Counted from the first letter of the stretch, positions 1 to 9,264 are shown. The stretch: DNA of 32,386 nucleotides from Limnochordaceae bacterium (GCA_014896305.1 JADBKQ010000021.1:1-32386); one strand, 5' to 3'. Numbers and translations: made by a program. The notes: generated by a model from the sequence alone, not told the origin.

Positions 1-2
1 AA

Positions 3-215
3 GGAGATGCCGTTGAGTTCGTCGCAGTCGAAGGCGGTCTTGTGCTACGCCCCAAGAAGGTGATCACGATCCCGCCAGACCAGGCCTGGTACCGGACTCC
101 AGCCTGGCAGGAAAGCGAACGACAAGCCGAAGCGGCCAAACGCGCCGGCCGTTACCGAGTGGCCGGACCGCTGGCAGGAAGAGGATTTCATCGCCCTCGG
201 GCCGAAATAACCTAA
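3..215 (+). pseudogene. AbrB/MazE-type antitoxin, 3' part, frameshifted
   Basis: The window opens inside a gene. The frame starting at base 3 reads GDAVEFVAVEGGLVLRPKK and then DQAWYRTPAWQESER, which fits the second half of AbrB/SpoVT-fold antitoxins of PIN-type toxin-antitoxin pairs: a swapped-hairpin DNA-binding domain followed by a toxin-binding tail. After AKRAGR near base 148 the usual tail continues in another frame, as VTEWPDRWQEEDFIALGPK ending at the TAA of 208-210. The uncorrected frame runs to the TAA at 213-215. A one-base deletion at about 148-151 explains this. No PIN toxin follows; the next gene is the giant helicase, whose first ATG overlaps the uncorrected stop (TAATG). The family call is from recognised motifs and the start lies outside the window. 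Confidence 0.6.
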
Positions 216-3200
216 TGAACGCCAACCACCATCACGGGAGCCGGGGCACACAGGTGATCCGACCTGGTCCACGGGTCAGACCGGCCACGATGGAGCCGAT
301 GCACATGGACGAGCTGCAATCCCCCGCCAACGCGGGCATCAACCTGGCAATCGATCTTGAGGTCGACCCAACGGTCAATTACGCCATCCAGCAGAATGAT
401 GTCCCCATCGTCAAGCGCTTGCGGCTGACCAACTTCACAGACCAGACCCTCGAGCACCTCCACGTGCGCATCACTGCGGACCCGGCCTTCGCCCATCCGT
501 GGGAGCACGCGCTTGACCACCTCGGCCCGCACGCCGGCGCCGACCTGGGCGTGGTCGACATCCCCCTTTCCCATGCGTTTCTGGCGCAGCAGGCGGAGGC
601 GGTGCGCGGCAGCCTCCTCGTCACCGTGCATCAGGGCGATCGGCTCCTGGTGGAGCGGCGGGCACCCATCGATGTGCTGGCCTATGACCAGTGGAACGGT
701 ACGCGGGCCATCCCGGAGATCCTGGCGGCCTTCGTCCTGCCCAACCACCCCGTGATCGAGGAGCTCCTCCGGCAGGCCAGCCGCATTCTGGGGGAACGGA
801 CGGGCGACCCCTCGTTTCAGGGCTACCAGCACAAGAGCAAGAAGCGGGTGCTCGAGCAGGTCTCCGCCATCTACGAGGCCATCCGGCAGCAAGGCATCGC
901 TTACTGCGGCCTCCCTGCCAGCTTTGAGAAAGAGGGGCAGAAGATTCGCACCCCCGATCGTATCCTCGCGGCCCGGCTCGGCAACTGCCTCGACCTGTCC
1001 ACCCTCTTCGCCGCCTGTCTCGAGCAGGCCGGGTTGCACCCCCTCATCGTCCTCGTGCAGGGGCATGCCCTCCCCGGGGTCTGGCTGGAGGAGGCATGCT
1101 TTGCCGACAGCGTCGTAGACGATCCCATCGCCCTGCGCAAGCGGGTGGACCTGGACGAGATCTGCATGCTGGAGTCCACCCTGGCGGTAGGCGGGAATAC
1201 GGCACCGTTTGCGGCCGCTGCCGGGGCGGGACGACGCCACCTGGACGATCCTGCGACCTTCCTCTTTGTCGTCGACATCAGGCGGGCCCGCAGCAGCAGC
1301 ATCCGGCCGCTCCCGGTGCGCCCGGCGTGGACTGACGACGGCGCATCCCAGGGTCAGGGGACGCCGCCGGCGAGTCCCCTGGCGGGTTCCCGTCCGCCCG
1401 ACGGGGCGAGGCCCGCGCCGGCCAGTGCGGGCTCGGACGGCACAGGCCCGGCCAGCGTACCGCCCCCGGGCGCGCCTCAAGCCCCCGCCCGGACGCCGGT
1501 CGAGGCAGAGCTGCCGACCGGCGCAGCCACCGCAACTGCTACCTGGTATCCGTCGCCCTCCTCTCCCTCCTCTCCATCCCCGTCTCCCTCGGCGGCGGCC
1601 GAGACGCCGGCCCAGCGCCTCGAGCGGTGGAAGCGCAAGCTGCTCGACCTGAGCCTGCGCAACCAGCTCATCAACCTGCGGGACACCCGCAGCCTCGTGC
1701 CCCTGCTGGTCCCTGACCTGGCCGCGCTGGAGAACGCCCTGGCGGGCGGGACCGAGTTCGAGCTGCACCCTCGCCCCCGAGATTGGGATGGGTCGCCACG
1801 CGACCCGGAGCTGCATCGCCGGCGCACGTTCGATGACGCGATCCGATCGCTCCTCATCGAGGAGCTCGGCCAGCGCCGGCTGAGGTGCGATCTGGACGAC
1901 AACATCCTTTCCGGGCGACTCGTACAGATCTACCGGTCAGCCCGCGCTGGCCTCGAGGAGAACGGCGCCAACATCCTGTTCCTTGCCATGGGGACCCTCA
2001 TCTGGTACGAGTCCGGGACCAGCGACCAGCCCCGCCGTGCGCCCATCCTGCTCATCCCCCTCGAGCTGCAGCGCCGGTCAGTGCAGTCACGGTTTCTCCT
2101 ACGCCGGAGCGACGAGGAGCCGATGGTCAATGTGACGCTCCTGGAGCTGCTCCGGCACGACTTCGGTCTCGCCATCCCCGATCTCGGGCGCCTGCCCGAA
2201 GACGAGAGCGGCGTCGACGTGCGGCAGATCCTGGACACCGTTCGCCAGGCCATCAAGCATATCGACCGCTGGGATGTGGCCGAGACGGCCCACATAGGGC
2301 TCTTCTCCTTCACCAAGTTTCTCATGTGGCGCGACCTGGAGGTGCGAGCGAAGGAGCTGGAGAGCAACAAGCTTGTGGCCAGCCTGATCCATTTCCCCGA
2401 CAAACCGTTCCCGGCTGCCGGCGGCTTCCCTGACCCCCACAAGCTGGACGATGACTACCGGCCCGACAAGGTCTTGTGCCCCATCAGTGCTGACTCCTCG
2501 CAGCTGGTGGCCATCTGCGCGGCGGCTGAGGGCAAGAGCTTCGTGCTCCACGGGCCGCCCGGCACCGGCAAGTCGCAGACCATCACCAACATCATCGCCA
2601 ACGCCGTGGCGCAGGGCAAAACGGTGCTCTTCGTAGCCGAGAAGATGGCCGCGTTGAGCGTCGTCCAGCGGCGCCTGGAAGCCGCAGGCCTGGGCGTCTT
2701 CTGCCTGGAGCTGCACTCCAGCAAGAGCCGGAAGACCGACGTTCTGGCCCAGCTGGAGGCCTCGCTCAACCTGGCCCAGCTTCGGCCCCCCGAGGACTGG
2801 CAGGCGGAGGCCGAGAGGCTGGCGCAGCTCCGGGGCGAGCTCAATGCCTACGTGCGCGCCCTCCACCGCTCTCGAAACACCGGGGAGTCGCTTTTCGCCG
2901 GGCTGGCACGACTGATGGCCCTGCGCGGCGCCCCGAAAGTCAAGCTTGACTCGGCGCTGATCCGGTCGCTGGACCGGGAGGGGCTGAACCGCCTGCGGGA
3001 CAAGGTGCGGGACCTGGCTGCGGCCGGCCGGGCGTGCGGCCATCCGGCCGGCCATGCCTGGCGAGCCGCCGGTGTGGACACCTGGACCCCCCAGCTGCGA
3101 GAGGGCGTCATGGCGGCCATGCAGCGGCTGCGCGACGGTCTGCAGCACTGCGAGGAGGCCGCCGGCACCGTGACGCCGCTTTTCGGCTTGCGGTCGGGCG

Positions 3201-6200
3201 GGTGGTCGTGGCAGGAGCTGTCGGCCCTGCGGGAACTGGTAGAACGCATCATCTCCACCCCTAGCCTCCCCGCCGCGCTGGTCGCGGTACCCGACTGGGA
3301 AGAGGCGGATGCGGCTGTGCGAGCCTGGATCGCCCGCGGCCGGGAGCGCGACCGCCTGCGGGCGCAGGTGTACCAGCGCTACACCGAGCGCTTGCTGGAA
3401 CTGGACCTGGACCGCCTGGTAGCCGACTGGGCGGCCGGCGAGAAGATGTGGTTCCTGCCCCGCTGGCTGGCCTTCCGGCGTGTGCGGAGGGCGCTGCGGG
3501 ACGCGCTCAAGCCCGGGGCGCAGGTCTCCGCCAGGCAGCTGTCGGCGGACCTGAACCTGGCCCGCCAGCTCCGGGACCAGGAGCGCCGCCTCCAGGAGGC
3601 CGGCGATCGCGCTCGTGCCCTGCTGGGGCGGCTGTGGCGCGACGGCGAGGCCGACTGGGACGAGGTGGCGGCCGCGCTGGACTGGGCGGGTGCCATGCAC
3701 CGGATCGCCTCCCGGCTGGCCGGGCCCGACCCGCTCCGGGCCCACGAGCTGCGGCGGCGCTGGGCCGCCCTGCTGGCCGAGCAGCCCGAACTCCTGCACA
3801 GCGAAGCGGCCTACGGCGGCACGCTCCAGCGGCTGGCGAAGGCGATGGCGGAGGTGGAGGCGGAGCGGGAGACCCTGCGCGCGCTGCTGGTTCTCGACGA
3901 GGAGCAGGCCTGGGGCACTCCCGGCCAGGAGCAGGCCATCGAGCGGGCTCGCCAGACCCTGGCCGCCTGGGAGCAGCAGCTGGCCCAGCTGCGTTCCTGG
4001 TGCACGTGGCAAAAGGAGCGCAAGGAGGCAGTGGCGCTGGGGCTGGGCCCCCTGGTGGCGGCCTACGAAGAAGGGCGCCTCAGTCACGATCAGGTGGAGC
4101 CCGCTTTCGAGCGCAGCTTCTACGAAGCCTGGGTCGACGAGATCCTCGGGGAGGACCAGGTGCTCCGCACCTTCTCCCGAGAGCAGTTCGAGGATAAGAT
4201 CGCCCGCTTCCGCGCCCTGGACGAGCGTTTTGCCCAGCTGGCCCGGGAGGAGATCCGGGCCCGCCTGTCCGCCGGTATCCCGCGCTACGACGGGGAGCCG
4301 CACCAGAATTCGGAACTTGGCATCCTGCGGCGGGAGCTGCAGAAGCGCACACGCCACCTGCCCTTACGGGTGCTGTTTCAGAGGATTCCCAACCTCCTGC
4401 GCCGCCTCAAGCCATGCCTCTTGATGAGCCCCATCTCAGTGGCCCAGTATCTGGATCCGGCGTTTCCCAAGTTCGATCTCGTTATCTTCGACGAAGCGTC
4501 CCAAGTGCCTACCTGGGACGCCGTGGGGGCCATCGCGCGGGGCCATGAAGTGATCATCGTGGGCGATCCCAAGCAGCTGCCGCCCACCAACTTCTTCTCC
4601 AGGACCGACGACGAGGAAGAAGACTGGGACGAACGGGCCGTAGAAGACCTGGAGAGCATCCTGCAGGACTGCCTCGCCCTGTCCATGCCGGAGCTGCACC
4701 TGCGGTGGCATTACCGCAGCCGGCACGAAAGCCTGATCGCCTTCAGCAACTACCACTACTACAGGAACGGGCTGCTTACTTTCCCCTCACCCGTAGATAG
4801 TTCGGTGGTGAGCTTCCGCTTGGTCGACGGGCAGTACGATCGGAGCAAGTCCCGCACCAACCGGGCGGAGGCCGAGGCGGTGGTGGCGGAGGTGATCCGC
4901 CGCCTCACCAGCCCGGAGGCCTCCCAGCAGAGCATCGGCGTGGTCACCTTCAACCTGCCCCAGCAGCGCCTGATCGAGGACCTGCTGGACGATGCCCGCC
5001 GGCGCATGCCAGAGCTGGAGCCGTTCTTCGCCAAGGACGCGGCGGAGCCCGTCTTCGTCAAGAACCTGGAGAATGTCCAGGGCGACGAGAGGGACGTGAT
5101 CCTCTTTTCCGTGTGCTACGGGCCAGATGAACGGGGACAGGTAAGCGTCAACTTCGGCCCGCTCAACCGGGAAGGCGGCGAACGGCGTCTCAACGTGGCC
5201 ATCACCCGAGCCCGCCGGGAGATCGTGGTCTTCAGCAGCCTCCTTCCCGACCAGATCGACCTGTCCCGGACAACGTCAGAGGGTGTTAAGCACCTCAAGG
5301 CGTTCCTCGAGTACGCGCAGCATGGGGTGCGGGCCCTGAAGGAGCTGGTCGATTTCGACCAGGGTGCGGAGTGTGAGTCGCCCTTTGAGCAGGACGTGTA
5401 TGAGGAGTTGGTGAGTCGCGGCTACCTCGTGCACAAGCAGGTGGGTTGCTCCGGTTACCGCATCGACCTCGCGGTGGTTGACCCGGAGCGACCCGGCCGC
5501 TATGTGCTGGGGATCGAGTGTGACGGCGCCAACTACCACAGCGCCTGTACGGCCCGGGACCGGGACCGGCTGCGTGCGGAGGTCTTGCGCAGCCTGGGCT
5601 GGCGACTTCACCGAATCTGGTCCACCGATTGGTGGCAGGATCGGGAGAAGGAGATCGCGCGGATGGAGGTTGCCATCCAGACGGCCATCGCTGCGGCCAG
5701 GCAGGAGACGGCTGAGGGTGGCACGGACGCGCAAACGAGGGTAGACGCCCGGGGAGCAGAGCCAGAGATGGACCCCGGCGGGTGCGCGCGGGCGCCGGCG
5801 GCTCCGCCGGGCCGGCCGGCGGCGGGAACAGTCGGCGAGCGGCGTCACGATGCGACCGTGGGGGCGGAAGCTGCTGTGTTGGAAGCTCCCGCGGTGGAAG
5901 CTGCCGTGCTGCAGCGGGCTGCTTCCGACGGCGGCCAACGGGTACCGGTGCGGCCTCCCGATCAGCCGCAGTTCGGGTTGCACGAGATCCATCCCCTGGC
6001 TACCTATCGCCCCAGCCAGGTCCGGCCGTCACTCGCCGCAACGGCCATGGACTTCTACTCCACCGGAGCTGAGAAGCCCCTCACCGAACTGATCGAACAG
6101 ATTGTCCGTGAAGAAGGGCCCCTCAGCCTGTCGCTGCTCTGCCAGCGGGTCTCGCCGTGGTGGGGCATCCAGCGGATGACTGGGCGGGTGGAGGAGCGGA

Positions 6201-6583
6201 TCTGCCACCTGGCTCGCCGGGCCAAGATACCGCACGTCGTCCATGGCGACACGCTGTTCTACTGGCCTGCGGGGGTCGACCCCGCAGCCTACCGCGAGGT
6301 GCGGGTGCCCGGCGGCGATGAGAGCCTCCGCCGGAGGGCCGAAGATCTGCCGCCCGAGGAGATCGCCAATGCCGCCCTTTACGTCCTCAAGGGCCAGATC
6401 AGCCTCCCCCTCGAGGATCTCGTGCGAGAGTTGGCGCGCCTCTTCGGCTACCAGCGGACCGGTCACTCTATCGATCGGTGTCTGCGGGCCGGCATCGATC
6501 TGCTGTTCCAGCGAGGCGACGCCGAGCTGCAGGGGACTATGGTGGTCAGCAAGTCCCGTCCTGCAGGAACCAGCGGATGCTGA
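215..6583 (+). CDS. Giant DUF4011 - SF1 helicase - Vsr/DUF559-like nuclease - DUF3320 protein
   Basis: A protein of up to 2,122 residues. Residues ~40-155 look beta-rich. Residues ~185-345 resemble a transglutaminase-like fold, with Cys258 in GNCLDLS and His284 in QGHALPGVW. A Pro/Ser/Ala linker (~370-462) leads to DUF4011 (from ~464, RWKRKLLDLSLRNQLINLR). The SF1 (UPF1-like, AAA_11/AAA_12) helicase has Walker A GPPGTGKS at 780-787 (Lys786), DEAS at 1426, GDPKQLPP at 1450, VQGDERD near 1622 and NVAITRARRE near 1660. A long coiled, Arg/Leu-rich section separates motifs I and II. A PD-(D/E)xK nuclease of the Vsr/DUF559 (MTES_1575) type follows: Glu1725, Asp1751 (IDLAVV), Glu1768 and Asp1770 (GIECDG). 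The C-terminus (~1950-2105) is DUF3320. Such proteins are usually regarded as candidate anti-phage or anti-plasmid effectors; that role is inferred here. The start is uncertain: ATG215 overlaps the preceding stop, while ATGs at 290, 299 and 305 lie nearer the conserved part. None has a clear ribosome binding site. Confidence 0.9.
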   Translation: MNANHHHGSRGTQVIRPGPRVRPATMEPMHMDELQSPANAGINLAIDLEVDPTVNYAIQQNDVPIVKRLRLTNFTDQTLEHLHVRITADPAFAHPWEHALDHLGPHAGADLGVVDIPLSHAFLAQQAEAVRGSLLVTVHQGDRLLVERRAPIDVLAYDQWNGTRAIPEILAAFVLPNHPVIEELLRQASRILGERTGDPSFQGYQHKSKKRVLEQVSAIYEAIRQQGIAYCGLPASFEKEGQKIRTPDRILAARLGNCLDLSTLFAACLEQAGLHPLIVLVQGHALPGVWLEEACFADSVVDDPIALRKRVDLDEICMLESTLAVGGNTAPFAAAAGAGRRHLDDPATFLFVVDIRRARSSSIRPLPVRPAWTDDGASQGQGTPPASPLAGSRPPDGARPAPASAGSDGTGPASVPPPGAPQAPARTPVEAELPTGAATATATWYPSPSSPSSPSPSPSAAAETPAQRLERWKRKLLDLSLRNQLINLRDTRSLVPLLVPDLAALENALAGGTEFELHPRPRDWDGSPRDPELHRRRTFDDAIRSLLIEELGQRRLRCDLDDNILSGRLVQIYRSARAGLEENGANILFLAMGTLIWYESGTSDQPRRAPILLIPLELQRRSVQSRFLLRRSDEEPMVNVTLLELLRHDFGLAIPDLGRLPEDESGVDVRQILDTVRQAIKHIDRWDVAETAHIGLFSFTKFLMWRDLEVRAKELESNKLVASLIHFPDKPFPAAGGFPDPHKLDDDYRPDKVLCPISADSSQLVAICAAAEGKSFVLHGPPGTGKSQTITNIIANAVAQGKTVLFVAEKMAALSVVQRRLEAAGLGVFCLELHSSKSRKTDVLAQLEASLNLAQLRPPEDWQAEAERLAQLRGELNAYVRALHRSRNTGESLFAGLARLMALRGAPKVKLDSALIRSLDREGLNRLRDKVRDLAAAGRACGHPAGHAWRAAGVDTWTPQLREGVMAAMQRLRDGLQHCEEAAGTVTPLFGLRSGGWSWQELSALRELVERIISTPSLPAALVAVPDWEEADAAVRAWIARGRERDRLRAQVYQRYTERLLELDLDRLVADWAAGEKMWFLPRWLAFRRVRRALRDALKPGAQVSARQLSADLNLARQLRDQERRLQEAGDRARALLGRLWRDGEADWDEVAAALDWAGAMHRIASRLAGPDPLRAHELRRRWAALLAEQPELLHSEAAYGGTLQRLAKAMAEVEAERETLRALLVLDEEQAWGTPGQEQAIERARQTLAAWEQQLAQLRSWCTWQKERKEAVALGLGPLVAAYEEGRLSHDQVEPAFERSFYEAWVDEILGEDQVLRTFSREQFEDKIARFRALDERFAQLAREEIRARLSAGIPRYDGEPHQNSELGILRRELQKRTRHLPLRVLFQRIPNLLRRLKPCLLMSPISVAQYLDPAFPKFDLVIFDEASQVPTWDAVGAIARGHEVIIVGDPKQLPPTNFFSRTDDEEEDWDERAVEDLESILQDCLALSMPELHLRWHYRSRHESLIAFSNYHYYRNGLLTFPSPVDSSVVSFRLVDGQYDRSKSRTNRAEAEAVVAEVIRRLTSPEASQQSIGVVTFNLPQQRLIEDLLDDARRRMPELEPFFAKDAAEPVFVKNLENVQGDERDVILFSVCYGPDERGQVSVNFGPLNREGGERRLNVAITRARREIVVFSSLLPDQIDLSRTTSEGVKHLKAFLEYAQHGVRALKELVDFDQGAECESPFEQDVYEELVSRGYLVHKQVGCSGYRIDLAVVDPERPGRYVLGIECDGANYHSACTARDRDRLRAEVLRSLGWRLHRIWSTDWWQDREKEIARMEVAIQTAIAAARQETAEGGTDAQTRVDARGAEPEMDPGGCARAPAAPPGRPAAGTVGERRHDATVGAEAAVLEAPAVEAAVLQRAASDGGQRVPVRPPDQPQFGLHEIHPLATYRPSQVRPSLAATAMDFYSTGAEKPLTELIEQIVREEGPLSLSLLCQRVSPWWGIQRMTGRVEERICHLARRAKIPHVVHGDTLFYWPAGVDPAAYREVRVPGGDESLRRRAEDLPPEEIANAALYVLKGQISLPLEDLVRELARLFGYQRTGHSIDRCLRAGIDLLFQRGDAELQGTMVVSKSRPAGTSGC

Positions 6584-6900
6584 CCAGGCCCTCTTTGCCG
6601 TCTTCGTACCGTACGCCGGCGCAAACCCCGCCAGGAGTTCTGGCGCGTGACACAGGAAGGACATAAACCCTCCCCCCTTGGTGGACCAGAGAAGGGACGC
6701 TAAAGAGGAGGCCGGGACCCCCTGGGCCAAAGGCCAGGAAGCTCGGGAACGGGAGATCGGTACAGGTCCTGATCGCCGGAAGGGGTGCGGCCGCAAGGAA
6801 GAGCTCTTTCACACGAAAGGCCGTTTCGGCAGTCACCGTTTGATTTCTTGAGGCACAGATACTCTTAAGCGACGATTCTGCCCGCTTTTGGGCATGTTGC
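6584..6900. other. 317-bp gap without a recognisable gene
   Basis: It separates the giant gene from a convergent decayed toxin. A 9-bp inverted repeat (TGGTCAGCA at 6543-6551 and TGCTGACCA at 6578-6586) spans the stop codon of the giant gene, but no T-run follows, so it is a poor terminator. A minus-strand open frame (to about 6908) with a VRYEDGKEGLV stretch runs into the 3' end of the giant gene. I cannot assign it to a family. Confidence 0.4.
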
Positions 6901-7298
6901 CTAAGCATGATGTTCCGTAATCACTACGAGATCGGGTATTCCGTTGAAATCCGCAGCATTGTGCGTGACCAGCGGACAATTGAAAGCCAAAGCCGTAGCC
7001 GCGATCCAGGCATCCTCCGGTGAGATCGGTCGGGCCCGCCGTACCGCCCGATCCTTACCCCAGATCTTGCACACGGAAGGGGTGGCGGGGAGAGGTAACC
7101 TTTCAAGACGTGCTCCAACAGCGCGAAACGAGCTGATCCCCAGTCCGCCCGGTATGCCCCTTCGTACAATTTGGCCACGGTCATAAACGATATAGCTAGT
7201 CGGCTACCTTCCAAGTGCCGGCTGTATGCTTGCGCAAGGCTGTGGCCCTTCATGAGGGACGAGACGATATGCGTATCAAGTACAAGGGTTTTGGTCAT
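6901..7298 (-). pseudogene. PIN-domain toxin (VapC-like), frameshifted
   Basis: From ATG 7298 the frame reads MTKTLVLDTHIVSSLMKG, the PIN start with the first metal-binding Asp, then FMTVAKLYEGAYRADWG with the usual Glu. After about 7090 the similarity moves to another frame: CKIWGKDRAVRRARPISPEDAWIAATALAFNCPLVTHNAADF, containing the ED/D and final N..DF acidic motifs, ending at the TAG of 6901-6903. One indel in the C-rich stretch at about 7079-7092 restores a normal-length PIN ribonuclease of about 132 residues. The reading frame as it stands ends at 6924 after an unrelated tail and would lack the C-terminal catalytic Asp residues. It overlaps the end of the upstream antitoxin gene by 23 bp, the usual toxin-antitoxin layout. 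Either a dead toxin or a sequence error. Confidence 0.8.
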
Positions 7299-8139
7299 CC
7301 TCGGCTCCCTCGGAAGCGGTCCAGATCGACAACGCATCCTCAGCTCGCCACTGGTAGATCTCCCTTACAAAAGATGCCACTTCGGCGTCTGACTCCCACA
7401 AATCCCGGCCTCGACCAAAGAGCGCATTGAAGGAGTACACAGGACCAATGCCTTGTTTCTCCGCGAGCTCGTCGAGGGACTTCTCTTCCCAGAACTCGCT
7501 CCAACCGACCGGTTGACCCAAAGCAGCAGGTGCTGCCCGCCCGTGAGCGGGCGCAATGGCTTGAAGGTGCAGCTTGGCAGGAAGGCCGGTCGCCGGGTCA
7601 AGCTCACCCATGCCCCACGCCCGAACATAGCCGCGTAACAACGAATAGACGGTGTCAGCTAACGCTTAGTCGAATTCGCATGCAACCGGGCGGCCTGTCG
7701 GAGGATGAATACGACACCGGAATGCCCCTTATTTGAAGTCCCCCATCACCAACCGTCCTTCGACAACGATGAGGTCGCCGGCAGAGTTCTCTACCCGTTC
7801 TATGACACGCCGTGCAAGATCCCGATCCAGGTGGAAAGCCTTGACCTCCCCCTTTGTGTTCAGACGGAACTCGACAGATGTTACGCCTCTTTTCAGAATT
7901 GCGCCGATCTGTTTCCAAGACTGCAAGACCTTGGTATCAAAAGCATCCAGCAAACCGGGTTGGCCGGACCCAATACTATCCAGCACCACCAAAAACTGTT
8001 CAAGCGCCGCTTCGCCGAGATCCATGCCTTTTGACCAAAGGTGTAAGCGTGTCGGAGCCTGGAAATCGTGAAAGAGACATTCTATGATTGGATCAGCAGC
8101 ACGGCGCACAAGGATGCGGAACCATGATGAAATTGGCAA
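7276..8139 (-). pseudogene. Antitoxin-like protein with two in-frame TAA codons
   Basis: Two open stretches, 8139-7729 and 7641-7276, are in the same frame and read as one protein if the TAA codons at 7729-7731 and 7666-7668 are passed. The text across the gap (GAFRCRIHPPTGRP, then ALADTVYSLLRGYVRAWG) is coherent protein. The N-terminal part (IIECLFHDF, KQIGAILKRGVTSVEFRL, LIVVEGRLVMGDFK) belongs to a family of unknown function that I recall in cyanobacteria and Chloroflexi. The C-terminal part (FWEEKSLDELAEKQGIGPV, LFGRGRDLWESDAEV) looks like the toxin-binding tail of PIN-partner antitoxins. In relatives as I remember them both stop positions hold Glu, so each would be a GAA to TAA change. 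The start is unclear (TTG 8139 or a GTG about 27 bases in). With the broken toxin downstream, the whole module is decayed. Confidence 0.75.
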
Positions 8140-8223
8140 CCCCTACAATCACGCTGTCGTTCCCCGTCCATGCGGCCGGGTTACTCCCCTGGATACCTTA
8201 TCGTTCGGGGGGGTGTTCGGGAC

Positions 8224-9192
8224 ATGGCCAGAGCAGAGCACATGCTGGCGATTCTCACGCTGCTGCAGACCCACCGGAGGATGACCGCGAGGCAGTTGGC
8301 GGAGTGGCTGGAGATTCATCTACGAACCGTGTATCGCTGTATCGACGCCTTATACGCGAGCGGCGTGCCGATCGTTGCCGAGACGGGGCGCAACGGCGGA
8401 TATTCGATTCCGGAATCAGTCCGGCTGGATCAGGTTTTGTTTACCCTCGCCGAACAAAAGGCCCTCCTCCACGCCGCCCAGTTTGCCCGGGAGTCCGGTT
8501 ATCCCGACGAGCTTGCGCTTGAACAGGCCGTCGCCAAAATCTGCCGCAAGATGCCGCCGGATCAAACCGAGCGACTGGAAGAGAAAACTGCCGCGCTGGC
8601 GGTCATCCGTTCCCCGGCCATGACCGGCGAGGTCGGCAAGCTGAAGGCAATCGAACACGCCATCGAGTCCCGGACCCGCATCCAGATCGATTACCGGGCC
8701 GGATACGACGATGCCCCGACGGCGCGGCTTGTGGACCCGTACAGTCTCGTCCACTGGAGGGAAAGATGGTACGTCGCCGGCTACTGCCATTTGCGGGGCG
8801 CTTTCCGCTGCTTCCGGGTCGACCGGATCGACCGGATTCAGTTTACGGAAGCCGTCTTTGAAAGAGATCCTTCCTTCTCAGCCAGGGACGTTCTGCTGCG
8901 TGAATGGTTGGCCGATCCTGCAAATCCCGATGGGACGGTCCGGGTCCGAATCGAGGGCACTTCCCAGGCGCTGAAGGAACTGTGCGGGCATTGGGCGTTC
9001 GGCCGCGGCCTGGTCGAGCGCAAGGGCGGGCAGGCTGTGTTCAGCATGGATGAATTCTACCTTTTTACGTATGCGCCCTATTACCTGCTTTCGTTCGGGG
9101 GGAAGATCCGCATAGCGGAGCCAGAGTCGCTCAGAAAATGCCTGGCCGAGGTCGCGTACCGGCTATACCGGCACCATGGGCAGCAAGAGTAG
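8224..9192 (+). CDS. WYL-domain transcriptional regulator (YafY type)
   Basis: A 322-residue regulator. Residues ~1-60 form an HTH_11 winged helix (AILTLLQTHRRMTARQLAEWLEIHLRTVYRCIDAL) and residues ~135-215 the WYL ligand-sensing domain (IQIDYRAG, then DPYSLVHWRERWYVAGYC, then FRVDRIDRI). The C-terminal WCX region follows. ATG 8224 is preferred because the HTH starts right after it and a G-rich stretch lies just upstream; an upstream extension to 8170 is open but has no family similarity. A terminator follows directly. The next two genes (SRPBCC and VOC proteins) are in the same direction, and WYL regulators often sit beside genes they control, but that link is inference. Diverged from the decayed antitoxin on the other strand. 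Confidence 0.9.
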   Translation: MARAEHMLAILTLLQTHRRMTARQLAEWLEIHLRTVYRCIDALYASGVPIVAETGRNGGYSIPESVRLDQVLFTLAEQKALLHAAQFARESGYPDELALEQAVAKICRKMPPDQTERLEEKTAALAVIRSPAMTGEVGKLKAIEHAIESRTRIQIDYRAGYDDAPTARLVDPYSLVHWRERWYVAGYCHLRGAFRCFRVDRIDRIQFTEAVFERDPSFSARDVLLREWLADPANPDGTVRVRIEGTSQALKELCGHWAFGRGLVERKGGQAVFSMDEFYLFTYAPYYLLSFGGKIRIAEPESLRKCLAEVAYRLYRHHGQQE

Positions 9193-9193
9193 G

Positions 9194-9223
9194 AAACACT
9201 GGCCGAAGCGGTCAGTGTTTTGC
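9194..9223 (+). terminator. Rho-independent terminator after the WYL gene
   Basis: AAACACTGGCCG and CGGTCAGTGTTT form a 12-bp stem (one G-T pair) around an AAG loop, ending in TTTTGCGTTT. It begins one base after the stop codon of the regulator. A TATAAT hexamer at about 9227-9232, just behind it, could serve as the -10 of a new promoter for the following pair; no good -35 is visible. Confidence 0.75.
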
Positions 9224-9264
9224 GTTTATAATGGGCAAGAAAAGACTCCGAGGTGGGAGGAACA

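Noticed and set aside
212-1816. A 534-codon open frame on the minus strand
   Set aside because: Opposite the N-terminal part of the giant gene, with low-complexity Arg/Gly runs and no recognisable domain.
2099-4357. A 752-codon open frame on the minus strand opposite the giant helicase gene
   Set aside because: It is an antisense shadow of a GC-rich gene; its sequence is Leu/Gly/Pro/Gln-rich without motifs, while the plus strand has all helicase motifs.
6546-6908. A 120-codon minus-strand frame
   Set aside because: Overlaps the 3' end of the giant gene; one VRYEDGKEGLV stretch looks protein-like but no family or start signal supports it.
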